Shown in pieces: positions 24,690 through 38,537 of a DNA stretch of 64,000 bases. Each line of letters starts with the position of its first letter. The first letter of the stretch is position 1. The DNA is taken from the NCBI RefSeq assembly GCF_021155765.1, contig NC_060112.1, positions 868,001 through 932,000 of the forward strand, written 5' to 3'. This DNA is from Diprion similis. Taxonomy: Eukaryota > Arthropoda > Insecta > Hymenoptera > Diprionidae. A program made the translations under genes and the position numbers. A model generated the notes under the pieces. The model was not told the origin of the DNA, did not search any database, and was given only the letters and a program-made list of their open reading frames with translations.

Positions 24690-27310
24690 CTTAATTTCTC
24701 CGATAGACAAAATATCTATAATATGACTTTACGGCAATGAGTAAGAATTAGTTTCAATCATTGAAATGTTTACGCAAGAACAGCCGGAATAATTGACGTT
24801 ACGCCGGCGCTCTCTAACGATAAATTGAATCGGAAATCGGCCTGTGTTCTGTCCCGTTGCGTCACTCGACGAATGTTCAGAGCGTAACGCAAGCAGTGGC
24901 GGACCTTTTAAACCTGATTTCAAACGGACTGCAGTTGGAATAAAGGACCAACTATCTTGTAATTACACATTTTTATACGTTTTGCATACATATGCATGTG
25001 TGCACGCAGCAATTTTCGCACTCTAGGTGCTGCAGTTTACGCCGGCCGCCTACGGAGAAGAAAAAAGTTGTGCTGATGCAGGAACTCGCATACTTCGTAA
25101 CAATTAAACGGTTCAATCGGATTCTTATCGCGTTACTCGCTGCACTGGGTTGTAACTATGATTTTCTCTGTAACTTCGACCCGAAACTGTAGTTACACAA
25201 ATGTTAGACACAGCAAAGCAGAGAGAAAATTGGACAGGAATTTATACGTACAAGGAAGAAAAATTTTTTTCTAATGAAAATAAATCTCGGAAACTGAGAA
25301 GTTATAAATGATTATTTATCACAATAAGTACACGCTAAATATAGGTATAACATCGAGCTGCAGAATGATGACGATTATTATCTACAAATGGTTATCACGT
25401 AACGCGCCTGGACAGAGAACTCTGCAGCGCTGATCACAATCAGAGATGTATATCTATTTCGTACATGCAAAAAAGGATTAATTTTCTGAAGCTTTTTGCA
25501 CTCAGGAGGTATACTTATGGGGAGTGGGAATATACATATATTTATTGTGATGTGCATGTCGCCACATGTTATAGCCGACAGTAATTATACTGCCAGTGCA
25601 TATTTTTTTCCTCATTCCTTTTCGTTAGTTGTTCTGTCTTCTTGTATTTTTTCATCGCGATTGGAATTGCGGCAATTATATGGATGTGTTCGCCGGTTTG
25701 CGAAAATCAGCAATTTTCTGTCTCAATAATTATAACCCTTTACGAAGTATTACAGGTATAGAAATTCGATAATGCTGTATCACCGCATGGAATGAAAGAA
25801 TTATTGGAAATTTTATTAATTAGTTGTTTAATTATATGAAGAAGAATCATTTTTATTTCAATTTTTTTTTATTTCTTGTTATTGCTTGTTACTAAATGTC
25901 AATTTTAAAATGTCAATCTTGAAATGTCAATTTTTTCGCCCACCCGAGATATTTGTTTTGCTCAAATGATCTTTTGCCTGATCGTAAGCTACAAAAGTCA
26001 TTGATATGATGAAGTGATTTCCGTAAATTGGACGGCCAATCAGCATCAATTTTATCACCAGTTTATTTTTACATTTTCCACCGAAATCCACAGAGATTCC
26101 TACTGTACAATGTGCAATAAACATTCGCGTTAGTAAAAAGAATCACTTTCGCGTCATCAGGGTCGTCAAGCGTTACACCGGGATTGCAGCGTTCTGTTGG
26201 GCTGGTATTCGCCACTGGTGATCTTATCCTTGACTTATTTAAAATTAAAATACAGAATTTTATGATAATCCAGGCAAACGGAGGGGAGAAAGAGGAGGAG
26301 ATTGGCAGAATAAATATCAATAAAATTAGGTACGATAAACGGCAGAAGGAAAAAAAAAATCTGAAAAAAAAACCCAAAAAAAATCTATAAAACATATGCG
26401 TATAGATATACAACTATCTGCAACGGACTGGAAGCGATTGATTTTTTTCGCATCGAATACACGTGTATTTAAATACTTCACGGCAAGCACCACCCACGCC
26501 CTGCAGTAACTGCGACGTTTGGCAATCGTTCAATCGCATATCTCGTATAATACCGCGAAAGAAGAACCCCGCTCCTTCAACATAATGCCGAGGGATTAGT
26601 GCACGGAGATAAATGACACGATAAATTCATAAATAACGCAGCATAAATAATTCATCGGGGGGCTCGACATCGCATGCATACGATGCATCTTGAGCGAAGG
26701 TGCAAAACGATAAGAGGCAATCAAATAAAAACTTTCTGGGAAGGATTCTTCGTTATTTTTACAGACCGGCAATGGTTGTGCGTCTCGTTATGTTGGCGGG
26801 TGTTGAAAATTTGTGTGGGATAAAATTTATGGACACAATATATAACGTAGTTATCTGATCGCCGAGGCTTCGGGATGATCGTTTAATCCGTAGAGATAAT
26901 GCGGGATGATGTTCTTTCGACATGCGATAAAACGTACCGAATATGTCTAACAGACAATCGAGTTTAAGGAGAACCAGATTTAACGTGGTTTAAACGGCGC
27001 GAAAGTATAAACTATTTCAACAAATCTTGCATTCGCTTTTTGCCTAAGTTATAATTTCGAAATCCCTCAATCGAGTTTTCAGGTCATAGTCAACCTCTTC
27101 ACAGTCAATTGTATGCATAGTACCCTGATACATAGCTTTTGTGTAACTATCTGCTATATACTTTCATTTGCATACAACTGTCTTATGGGCGCATGTATGC
27201 AACACGTGCCGGGGAAAAACGTATTTATATAACGCGAGCATGTTTTACGCGTTTTTCCGTGCATGTTTACCGTACACAAAGTGCCTGTTTCTATGACGGT
27301 CGAGTGAATC
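24690..27310. other. Gene-poor stretch
   Basis: No gene is supported. About 25,893-25,934 holds three imperfect tandem copies of an AAATGTCAATTTT unit. Confidence 0.4.
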
Positions 27311-27316
27311 TGCTAA

Positions 27317-27397
27317 CGCGCATGCGCGGAGTACCAGAAAGACCACTTTCAAATCCTAGGCGTTAAAAGTGATCTTTTCTGTACTGCGCGCATGCGC
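27317..27397. repeat. GC-rich hairpin with paired NRF-1-like palindromes
   Basis: Arms of about 31-33 nt (27,317-27,349 and 27,365-27,397) pair with few mismatches around a 15-nt loop. Each arm ends in the self-complementary 10-mer GCGCATGCGC (27,318-27,327 and 27,388-27,397), the core of the NRF-1/Ewg binding site. It could be a small inverted-repeat element, a structured transcript or a paired binding site; only the symmetry is directly seen. Confidence 0.6.
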
Positions 27398-27399
27398 TA

Positions 27400-29342
27400 T
27401 CACGAACAAATCTGACGGTACACTACTCTAGCCTTAATTTCGAAGTTTGTGAAAAAGGCGCAACATACTCGACATAAAAAGAATCGTGTGCAGCAAGCAC
27501 GCAACGGTCTTTTCGCCTAGCGTATTTGTAATAAGTATTCGTTTCCGGCTCACCTACGACTCATACTGCAAATTTACGCTCGGCCCGAAAAGACCGATTT
27601 TGCCTCTTTGTTAGAGAATATACTGTCGTAAGTTGGATAAATTTCAGTCGGACGACAACTGCGTCAGAGACGATTAACGGAAGCGGTAATCTCGACGAAT
27701 TCTGCAAAGAAAACGAAATAATTTGAACCGCTACGCCGGGACTGTACCATTGCATTCGCAGTCGAATAAATTTCCCAACTGCATTCGCTTTAATTTTATA
27801 CCTAGCGCATACGAAACTTGCACGTGAGAGAGACACAGAGGATGACTCATTCCAAATCGCTATTGAATTTTCAACTCGATAATAAATTGGGTACGATAGA
27901 ATGACAGACGATAGAATGATAATATTGGCGAGAAGAAAATGAAACACGAAGTATTTCTACGAGAATTCCGCAAGAATCGTGTAAAAACATGAGTGGATGG
28001 AAAATGATTAGCTGGACGGATAGATGCCAGGGGGCTACGTGTGTGGTTCATAACGTCGCATACATATTATACATGGGACGTTGTAAGTGTGTTACACGTA
28101 GATACGTTACACGTAACGCTATTACACAAGCGGTCAGAAGAGGAGAGAAGGCCTTGGCAATGACCAGGCACACAATGCAGAGGGACGCTCGCGCGATGTG
28201 GTAACGATGTTATTTCGCATATCGTGTGTCATTAACTCTCTACCGAGCTGCATACAAGCCTGTACCAAACTGATATTCGATATAGGATTAAATGCAAATT
28301 GTCTGCGCAGACGACGATACGCGGATTACTTCCCATTCTTGGAATCCGTTCAAATTGAATCTCTTTCGTCGTGTGTGTGTACGTGTATGTGTGTACACGT
28401 TCTATACATTTACGTATGACAAAGCTAGGAATGAAGTATGATTTCAATGACGGAGTCGTGCACCTGATGGAATATTGTACATAGCCAGATAAACGTCGAG
28501 ATTCTGAAAAATTATACCCGGTTCCTGTTATTGTTGGATACGAAAAAAAATCGTCTTAGATAAAAACTGGAATCTGTGCAAGAGATTGGAATAATTGAAT
28601 TCAAAAACAGAGATATTCCACAAAGCGTATGTACAGGGATAAAAATAAGTAGAAATAAACTCATGATTACATAAGTTGTTGCTTCTACAACTGAGAATTA
28701 GACTCATGTAGTTCTCAGTGTGTGAATTGTCTATGAATGAAAATCAGTGGGCAATATGATTTTCATATTCAATATATTACATGTCGTTGTTGCCATCGTC
28801 TTGGTAAAAGAAAAAAAATCATTCACGAATAAAAGAGGTATGAAAAGAGGCGGTAAAACGTGTCTTAATCAAGTTAGTCTCAAGAAATAAATGAGGAATC
28901 ACTGCGTAAGTCGAGAAGTTGTGCCTATAGGACTTGAATCAAATGCAAGTATCTAACGGTAAGATATTCGTCATCTCGGTATCGAAGTTGCTGAGAAATT
29001 GCATAATTTTGAAGAGCAATGGTAAAGAATGCATGATTATTTTGAGAAAAAAAAGAACAGAATGGAAAATTTTGTGAAAAAAGAGTTAACAATATAATAG
29101 TAAATGAACGACGTTGTTCGCTTTGTTGGCTCGTGTAATTTTAATACGTTATTTATACACTCAATCTGTACAGTGATACCTTGTCGCCCAGTTGAACATG
29201 ACAAATGCGAATTCGATACTACATTTCCTCGCTTGCTTTAAAGCTTTCAATCGGCTGAATCTTGACAGGGTTAATTAAGAAAGAAACTAAAATTTTCATA
29301 ATCTATGGCTTATCATGGGAGGATAAGCACTCTACTGGGAGT
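27400..29342. other. Gene-free stretch downstream of NDUFB5
   Basis: The short frames here lack splice context and recognisable domains. The 3' untranslated region of NDUFB5 occupies the right end. Confidence 0.4.
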
Positions 29343-30643
29343 TTATTCTCCATCCATGGAGTGGATTTCTTCGGTTGTCGTACGACTGTATCTGTAATAC
29401 TTGGCGAGACCCGGTCTGTAGTACCAAGCCTGATAATCAGACCTGTCCTTCATCAAGTTCTGGACACGTTCTTCCAAGAAACGGAGCTTGGTTTTTTGAT
29501 TTTCATCCCATAAAAAATGCAATGCTTTTTCGTAGTCCTGCTGATGCGAGGCGAAGATGTAACGAGCCATGAACCGGGATATTGGATTCTGCAAAGGGAT
29601 TTAACTCCAAGTTAAATATTGGTTCCATTGTACATTACGCAATGAAAAACAACAGCCCATTCAAACACTGTTGGTATCCTTGACTATTCCCAGCTTTTTT
29701 TTTTTACTGATGGAAAAGCAGTCCCATAAGCTAGAATACTAGCTGAGGATAAATTCTCAGGATCCACAAAAAAAAACTGTAGTGTAAAGTGTGTTAAAGT
29801 ATGTTACGCACTCTATAGTATTCCCAATGTTTCGGAACGTAGCCTTCAGGGATTTCTTGAAGAGTTGCAGGTCCGACAAAGAGGTAAGATCCTGTAACAA
29901 TGATGCCGACAGGAATGAGACCCAGCATCACGTAAAAGTGAAAGAGGTCCTTGGTCTTGTTCCACTGCCATCTACTCGGCTGAAGGGGGAATATGCGTGG
30001 CCCATGATCCGACATGTTTCTAATAGCTCCTGAAATCGTTAGAATAAAATCCGTCATCGATCACTATCAGTATATTAAACACAGAATATAGAATGGAAAA
30101 CGATCTGTGGAAAAGAAATAAATAAAAGAGAATAATATCGTTCTTTCCAAATTCGACAATTCGTTCGTTCCATTGTTGTTTCCATTGCTATCCGAGTGTT
30201 CGAAATTTGTACATAGTTCTCAGGGCTTCTCAATGTACAACACACGTGAAGAAACAAGCACTTGGTTAGGTTGGAAAATTGCTCAGATACTTGGCGACAA
30301 TAGATGAAATCAAAACCGAAGGAGAAGCGAGAGTCACGTAATTAAACATCGTGGAATGTGGAACGAAGCATCATCGTCTCATAAACCTGGTGAACGTCGT
30401 AAGTAATTCAACTCGACGGTGGCTGGGTTATTGACGTTGCCTCCGGTCAGGCGAGTTGCGTAACCCAGTTTCGTCCGGCTTTATCGAGTCCGGAAGCCCG
30501 AGGCCATGACACTCGAACAAAGTATGTTAGCTTGTCATTATTGCCAACAACTCACCATTGTTTTGGAATTTTGCCGGCACGGTTCCGCGATATTTGACAA
30601 TACTTTGACCCAAGGTACGGAGCATGCTACTCCACACCGCCAT
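29343..30643 (-). CDS. NDUFB5: NADH dehydrogenase 1 beta subcomplex subunit 5 (SGDH), mitochondrial complex I
   Basis: Accessory subunit of the membrane arm of respiratory complex I in the mitochondrial inner membrane. Exons 30643-30556, 30029-29812 and 29588-29343 join in phase to 183 aa, close to the usual length of about 190. The first 30 residues are basic, Ser-rich and acid-free, as in a mitochondrial presequence. Exon 2 carries SDHGPRIFPLQPSRWQW and one membrane helix (FYVMLGLIPVGIIVTGSYLF), then the GYVPKHWEYYR block. Exon 3 carries NPISRFMARYIF and a charged helix, ending RPGLAKYYRYSRTTTEEI. The exon 2 donor is GTGCGT, slightly non-canonical. No frameshift or missing block was seen. 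Neighbours are intergenic on both sides. Confidence 0.95.
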
Positions 30644-30649
30644 CTTGGA
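30637..30649 (-). promoter_or_regulatory. YY1-like CAAGATGGCGG motif over the NDUFB5 start codon
   Basis: The start codon lies inside CCAAGATGGCGG, which matches the YY1 motif AAGATGGCGGC and is also a good translation-start context. In other animals this motif is common at starts of mitochondrial and ribosomal genes. A regulatory role here is inference. Confidence 0.35.
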
Positions 30650-33117
30650 TTGTCTGCAACCCGAAGTCTGGGACCAGAGGTGTGCTGAAATCAGGTTGGC
30701 CACCACTGGGCCACAGAATCTCCCGTTCAATTACCGACCGAGCACATCTGGCGTGGTGATCGCCAGTGTTGACTGAAGATTCGCTGACTATCGCCGCCGT
30801 TTGATTCGCGGGAGAATTTGAATTGAAGATAGGTGAAAAGGTGTAACATCGTTGATCGTTATTTCAACCCGGTTAGAAAATTATCTTGAATTTCAACTTG
30901 AGAGAAGAATGTGTAAGTATTTCGAGATTAAATATGAGTTACGAACAGAATATGCAGAGATACCCTCTCATATTCTTCGTATATTCTAACTGCTATGGTC
31001 TGTTTGTCGGGTCTCTCATGCCATATATTTAGCTATCATACCCACTAAAAAACGCGTGAATCCGCGGAGAAATAAAAAGTTATCGTTTACCCTCTGAATT
31101 TGTATGCGTGAATTTTCGTCATGTGACACTCATTTGGTCGACGCAGCATACGTGCAGAAGAACAACACTGTTGTCGGAAAACATACAAGTATATATGATC
31201 CCTGATTAAATTTCTACACAACCGAAAGATTCCACGAAGCTTGGAATAGGTAAATACCTATAAACGCACACGTAACACGCTGTACGCTGCATACAGTACG
31301 TTAGCGTGTATGTATAATACATATATTATAGGTATACGTATAACATACCTATAATTAAATTGTGTGCCAAAGAGTCAAGGGAATCGTGAGCAATCACGTG
31401 AGAATAAGCAAATACTAATAATAATTACATGTTATCGTCAGTATAACTGTAGCGGATAATCTTTTTACGCTCAGCCCTCCTCTGTCTTTCTATTCCTCAT
31501 CTGGTATCGAAATCTGGCTCGTTGTCAGTCTAGCAATGATCGAATACTTACACAAAATACCGCAAGGCACGTACGATTTGTATGCATGTGCATGCGTCAA
31601 AGATTAAAGTATGCACGAATTGGCTTCGGGTTAGTCACAGGCCTAGATATCAATCAATTCGTAATCTGGGCCTCAGCCTAGTATCACCAGTTTATTAAGC
31701 TGACCCAATCAACGCAGGAAACAAAAAAAAACTAACTTCTGCAGGATGAGAGATCGATTCGTAAAAAAAGCATACGAACAGTAAAAAAACGTAATCCGTT
31801 CAAGTATATCGACATCGGTATAGCCATGCGTATAAATTGATGTAATAACTGCACCTTCAGTATTCATTTATTTTGTTAAATATTTTTCTGGTTTCGACCG
31901 AGAGTGAGACATTTATACTATGCTGTAAATATGTTGGAAAATTATCTTTCGTTTGTATAATCCCGCGTTCGTGTAATTATACGAGTTTAGAGAACTCCAA
32001 GGATGAAAAATGGGAAATCAAGCGAAAAAAAGAGAGCAAATGCTCGCAAAATGAAGCAACTTATTGTCAGCTGATCATCCCCAACTGTTCAAAGACTGTA
32101 ATTTACGTCAAATATATATGTAATACACACCGATATACAGAATGGTGGGGCAATTGAGAGTATCAGGAAAAAATTTCATGTTTTCGTGCTAGTTCATAAC
32201 CGCGAGAGTGTACTCTAGCAGTCGAATGTCATGAACCTCCTGCATCAGCATCCCTAATTGTGACGATCCTGATAATCAACTACGCGGGACGATGAGGACC
32301 GAGAGGTAATTTTCAGAATTTAAAAAATAAAAAAACTTTACCCACTGCAATCAAAGAAACAATCGCAAAAAATCAAGAATTCATCGAGAATGAATGAAAA
32401 CTGGAATTACATAAAAAGTTAGAGCTGATTACGGTCCTTCGGTTGACGTGCAATTGTCCATCACAATAGCTGGATATATAAAATTGCGATAGAGCTATAA
32501 CGCAAAGTGCTGAAGATATCGCGTATAAAACGGTGAACTGGGCTTAATTATACGGTATCACGGGGTTAAATGGATTCGGCAAATTCTAGGCCAGACATTC
32601 AAGAGGCACCGATAGTGTATTACAAACGGCTCAACCCCATTGTTACACTTTATTAATCTTTTTATGTCAGGTTCTGTCACACGAGTTTTATAGGTATCGT
32701 GCGCTAATTATTTGAACGTCTTTCAAACGAAGAAGAATGGCGGTATAATATTATATACGATAGGTAGTTACGCTATATTTACAGACATACCCATATATCT
32801 GGATATACATTAATACATGTGCCTCTGCAAAGAATCATACCACGCACAAACTGATAATAATAAGCTTGCACGTAGAAATCATGACGGATATTATGACAGT
32901 ATTATACTATGTAGGAAAGACCGAGGCTAGAAATTACACTTTTTATAAAAAATTTAATTTTGCGCAACGTACAAATACGAATTTATCCCTTATTGATGCG
33001 GCGTTAGGTTCATTATGAAATATTATTTCTGTGAAAGAACTAATCGAATATCGAAAATCATTCTTGACATACACATTTTTTTTAAAAACCTAAACAGACC
33101 GTCACATTTTACGGCCC

Positions 33118-33470
33118 TGGGGTAAATTGTTACATAGTTTTTTTTCTGTGTTCTGAAAGAAAGTTAACCCCATTGTTGCTTTCCCAATAAAACAGAACAA
33201 GTGTAATGAATAAATAATAATCTTTATCTATTAAAAGTAATCAAATTTTAACAAAAAAAAAAAAAATTTGTTTTCTTCGTTTTGCTATTGAATTGAAAAG
33301 AAAATCGAGTTTTACCACGCTAAAGTATCTTTTTATTTCATTTTTTAATACAAGAACCATCTTAAATGATTAATTCCAAAAAAAAAAAAAAATTATTTTT
33401 TTTCATCATCTTCCACTTTCCATTTTCCGTAGTTTAGAAATAATGACCGCTGTAACAATCTACCCCTGTA
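33118..33470. repeat. Possible short inverted-repeat element
   Basis: TGGGGTAAATTGTTACATAG at 33,118-33,137 is mirrored by CTGTAACAATCTACCCCTG at 33,450-33,468, giving short inverted ends around AT-rich filler. No target duplication is visible. Confidence 0.3.
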
Positions 33471-33491
33471 ACTTCTATCCCCAGTCTCCCC

Positions 33492-33760
33492 TATACAAGG
33501 TGTCTCATTTTAGTCAATACAGTAAAATATCTCGTAAACAAAAAGTGTGAGTGAAAATTTTTTTAGACAAAAGTTGTACGGTTTGAAGGGGCAAAAATTA
33601 TGACAGCGTCAGATTTTTCGTAAGTGGACCAGCCAAGGTCAGATGAAGGTCAACTTGATTTGTTTAAACAGAACAGTATATTTCTTTTACCGGCATTTGA
33701 AAGGGCGTCAAATTCTGCATCAAAAACTACTACACTTACCACCTGGTAATGAGAGAATGG
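33492..33760. mobile_element. Transposon-terminus-like fragment (TATACA-GGTG type)
   Basis: Begins CTATACAAGGTGTCTCATTT, like the 'TATACAGGGTGTCCCATTT' termini common in insect genomes, and shares layout with the inverted copy at 46,680-46,875. The part after about 33,830, with CTATGGCCATCAAGAAAGGG and a T run, looks like a second repeat fragment. No coding sequence was recognised. Confidence 0.35.
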
Positions 33761-36700
33761 TGATGAGATAGGAGCCAATCAAGTTGCTACGAAAGGCTGC
33801 TGTACTTGGTTCATGAGTTCGTGATGCACAGTGGTTTCAAATTTCAAAAAACCGGCCAAAGGTCGAAAAAAAGTATTTTTTCTAGGGAATTTTAAAGGAT
33901 GGAATACTTGTAGTGGTGCACCTAGTATGTACGATTACTATGGCCATCAAGAAAGGGGTTGTGGCCCCCTTTTATATTTTTCCGAATGTTTTTTTTTTTT
34001 TTTTTTTAATTTTGTAGATTATTTAATTTTTTCAATTTATTTATTTTTTTTTAATTTCGCATTTAATATTTATTAATCCAATGTTTTCTTATTTCGATTA
34101 TTCTTAAAAGGATGTTTATTTATTTTATCGGAATCTTTGAAAATAAAACTATATTCGTAAACCATATTTACGATAGCAAATTACGTACGGTCATAAATCA
34201 CTTCAATAAACATTCGAAGACATGTCCGCATTCTTCAATGTACCGTTGAGCGCTGATTTGAAATTGTTCGAGCATGGATATAAGTACAGCTTTCCGAATA
34301 GTGCGAGAGGCGCTGATAATTTGATAATTTCTTAACGTAAATACGGTTTACAAGTAACGTGTTATTTTTAAAGTTTCTGGTAAAACAAACAAACATCCTT
34401 TTTCAAAGTAATTGTGATAATAAAATTTTTAACTAATAAAAATTCGTCATACAAAAATTTTTTAAATTATGTAATTTAAAAAATTAAAGACAAAACTTGA
34501 AAAAGAAAATGTTAATATTTATAATAGAATGGTGAGACGGGCCACAGTGTTCACGTCGCGGTGTATGTGTGCGTACCTACGTGAATTGCGCAATTGTAAA
34601 ATTACGGCATGAGAGGTGAGGGTGCGGGGTAGAAAGGAAGCAAGAAAACGTCTTGATTAAAAAAACCGTGAGATAAGAGCGGGAACGGAAGAGGTATAAC
34701 TCTTCCAGCAGAAGTTTCTCTACGCGGAGAATTCGTCTACAGGGTATTATATCGTAGTATCAGTCAGTCATGAATCCCCGCGTACACGCGTGTGTATTAT
34801 TTAATTTATAAAATACTACAGCGTAGAATTTGGTTCCCTCGATTATAAAAAGATCGCAAACAATTTGTAAACACTATGTTACGATGCAATGATACGAACA
34901 TAATTAATGTATGCGTGTATCTATATCTTATATTACAGAAACAGGCAGGCTGTCATGCCCGTGGCTTCCGCCTGTCTTTATATATAATTTATACAAACTT
35001 GACGTACTACACAGAAAAGGCGATAAATTTTTTCTAAAAATAGGTAAAACCTAATCCACGCATGAGTGATTATACGTACATTTTATAACTTGTGCCTATA
35101 CATATATATATATATATATCTCTAAACTATGTAAACTAAAGCAATGAGAATATTTTTGTAATATAAATATAAAAAAGTCTCACCGTATTATAATTATGTA
35201 CATAATATTACACGATATATATATACACACACATCCATATATATACACGTCACTAGATGCGAGAAAAATTCCATCAGTACCCATTATTTAAAATCGGAGT
35301 GTCCTCGGCTTCGGGTCACAGAGATATCCACCTTATCGCTTTGTCAAAATTTCGCGAGATCCGCCGAATCACGCTCTAATATTACTCGAACTATGCTCAC
35401 TGTCAGTCATACGGTACAAGTGTAATCATTCGATCGAATGCGATCTACAACGATTGCTGTCGACAACGATCTACCTGAAAAATCGTACATGGTGCAGAAG
35501 CGGGCTACAAGATATTTGATAAAAGGTGTCGCCGCATGGAGGAAATGAAATTTTCAAACGGCTGCCCTGCAGAGTAAGTTGCAACAAAGAGAAACTCTTT
35601 CGAATTTCCATTATTGACGATCACTTATTATTCGTTTCCCCTCTACTATGCTGGTGGATGCGGTAAATTGGGTAAATTTTAGTAATAAAGATATATTGTT
35701 GATAAAATGTCTATGAAACGAACCACATTTGGACAATTTATACACTTGGGTGACCGATTCGTGCAAAAAGTACATATACGGATGCACATACATGTACGTA
35801 TACACTCGACTCTCAATTCGTTGCTCACATGCTGTCTTATCGTTAGGTACATACGTAATCACGAGTTGGACACGTACGTTATGACATGTGCGAGAGGCGT
35901 ACATATAATTGAGATTTCAACTACGTAATAGACTGAATTCTGTAAATTGTCAAAATATTTGTTGATATCTTGCAAAAAATGCATTCACAGAAGGTATCAA
36001 AAATTTATAACTAATGTTCGATAAAAACAAAAACACGTATACTTCTGTACAAGTAATACATATGTTTTTTCGCTGCGCATGAGTGAAATTCACGTTTAAT
36101 CACCTATTTATTCGTTGATAATCCTCAGCAGCTGGTCGCTAATTATATCAATATACTGTTCGCTGAATTTCATGTCCCGTGCATTTTATTTGGCAAATAA
36201 GTAACCTCTGAGTAAATTCCGATGTCTACAGGGTAGGTTTTTGTTTCATATAGTAAGCGTTGGTTCTCGGTTTCTTAGGTCAAAAAAGGGGAAAACACTT
36301 TAATTCCGTATTATAAGCTACATTAATTTCATGATGACGATCCGGTGTGCCTTATAAAGTCGCATCACATTATTTCACTTGAGATGCACGATGATATTGA
36401 ATTGTATGGACAACCCGCGTGCCGTTTCATCCTGCAGTTGTATCGCAATACTGTGCAGGTCAAGTGACTCGTTGAACCTTATAAATGTTCGCAATTGCGA
36501 CCGCATGGCGTTCGAAACATCTCTGCGATTCTGTCTCGCGATTCCCTCCTCACAGACAACTGACCGTCATATACGTACAAACGTAATAAACGTATATAAT
36601 ACATGAAATTCAAGGGTACAACAAGATCAATGAAAAAACGACGTCGTTTTATCACCCACGCGATAAAAACCGCATAAATCGGTATATTTCATCTCATAAT

Positions 36701-37538
36701 ATAGCTGATGAAGGCGACAAGTTTATTTCGTCGAAGTGACATGGGAAAAAGTACGTAATCAGATAATTTCAACGTGTCAACCTGATCTTACACGACCGAC
36801 GTGGCAATGATATATTTCCAACTGATCCAACCGATCGATCGTATTGCGCGTATAAATTATAATATTTCCGGTATCGCGATCTCCAGATAATCATTAAGCG
36901 CATAGATACTCATACGCGATTTGGCGTATCCTGTTATAACATTATTCTATTACCTGATCAATGTAGACCTACGTCAACACCGTTTATACATCGCACGCAG
37001 CCTAAAGCTAATGAATCATTGTCTAATTAACTATTGCCCAAGGTGGCGGTATATAAGTACACATCATTATACTTATATATTGTATGTACACATACGTACG
37101 AGTGCTGATATATCGCCTTATTATATCCATTTATATTTTTATCACAGAGACAAATGAGCAGCTGTTTTTCGCCGTATGCGTAGAATATACGTAGCATAAC
37201 GCACCGCGAAAGCCATTAACGCGTTATGAATTGTACTTGATTAAACATGCCTAATTGTAATAAGAAAGACGAAGCCATTGGAATAATGTTGACACAAATT
37301 ACTTGGGAGCAAACCCGCTCTGTGATATAACTTATTATACGGATATAGGTCATCAAAAAAGAAACAGTAAACAACGCTACAAACACTTGTGATGTTTACT
37401 GCTGATAAAATTATACCTAAAGTTATTTAAACTGGGGTGTACGTTAATTAGATTTCTCACAATCGCCCCATTCAAACCTTTTTTCTGTTTCTGCCTCCTT
37501 TTTTCTTGGCCTTGCAGGCGCGTATCCATAACAGATTT

Positions 37539-37557
37539 GGGGGGGGGGGGGGGGGGG
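37539..37557. repeat. Poly-G tract (19 G)
   Basis: Uninterrupted run of G. The proline-rich minus-strand frame through it is an artefact. Confidence 0.9.
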
Positions 37558-38537
37558 CGAAATGTGGTGTGAGTATACATGGTCTGCCTAGAACGCCTAC
37601 GACACGCGCCTTTATTCGAGGTTAAAGCCTTTAAGTGAGATGTGTACCAACTGTCTAAAGAAATCCCTAAATTATTTTTCTGGCAAACGCTACCCCGCTC
37701 GGTAATGACATCATGTATAGTTATGGTGTGAGCTATTTAAAGTCCCGCTCATTTTTCCCCCACGCAGATTCAACGTCACAACAATTAATCACCGCCGATC
37801 TAGGGTATTTTGGCGCCGTTGGTACACGACTTACTTAAGTCCAGTCCAGCGCTGCACTCCTAGGCACACCACGGGGCCAAGCCGATCCAGATTGAGCTGG
37901 GGAGGGGGGCCAAAATAAAATTACCAAACAAATTTTATAAATACCAAAAAACATAGTATAATCATGACTTTAATAAATATATTAAAATTTCATAGCTTCC
38001 GTTTTTCAACTTTATATCAAGATTTAACCGCCTTGATAAAAATTATTGCAGAGTACTTTTCAATAACTAACACGCGATACGGATTAGTACTAACAGTCTT
38101 GACCCAAAAAAATTGTACCGAATCGCTCCGACCCGTATTTTTTTTTTCTGCAAACATTTCTATGACATATAGAAGTTACCTTTGCCGTTAATATTCAAAT
38201 AACATTTGTGTAACACAAATATGTTTTGAAAAAAAAAATTTTAAGTACTGTGGACAAGTTTATTTTATTTATTGGTTAGAAATCGAAATCTAAAATTCTG
38301 AAGTAACAAAACAGATTTTTAGCACGGCTTATGCGTGAGTAAGGCAAAATGTAAAGTGGAAATAAACTACTTGTAAAACCATATAAATTGATGAAGGTTC
38401 AAAGTTTCTCGGCTCGTTGTTTTTCCCAAAAACCACGGTGTAATGATACGCCCCAGTTTTCGGTATTGTTCAATTGACCTTTGTTAGATTACTAGAAATT
38501 GCTAATTTATAGTAAATCATTGCGATTTCGAAATCCC

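Larger units (their letters stand above)
30650..38537. other. Long gene-poor intergenic stretch
   Basis: No exon is supported over about 7.9 kb. The visible content is transposon fragments (33.1-33.5 kb and 33.5-34.0 kb), TA microsatellites (for example 35,101-35,120), a poly-G run at 37.5 kb and small imperfect hairpins. The 5' part may hold the NDUFB5 promoter. Confidence 0.4.
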
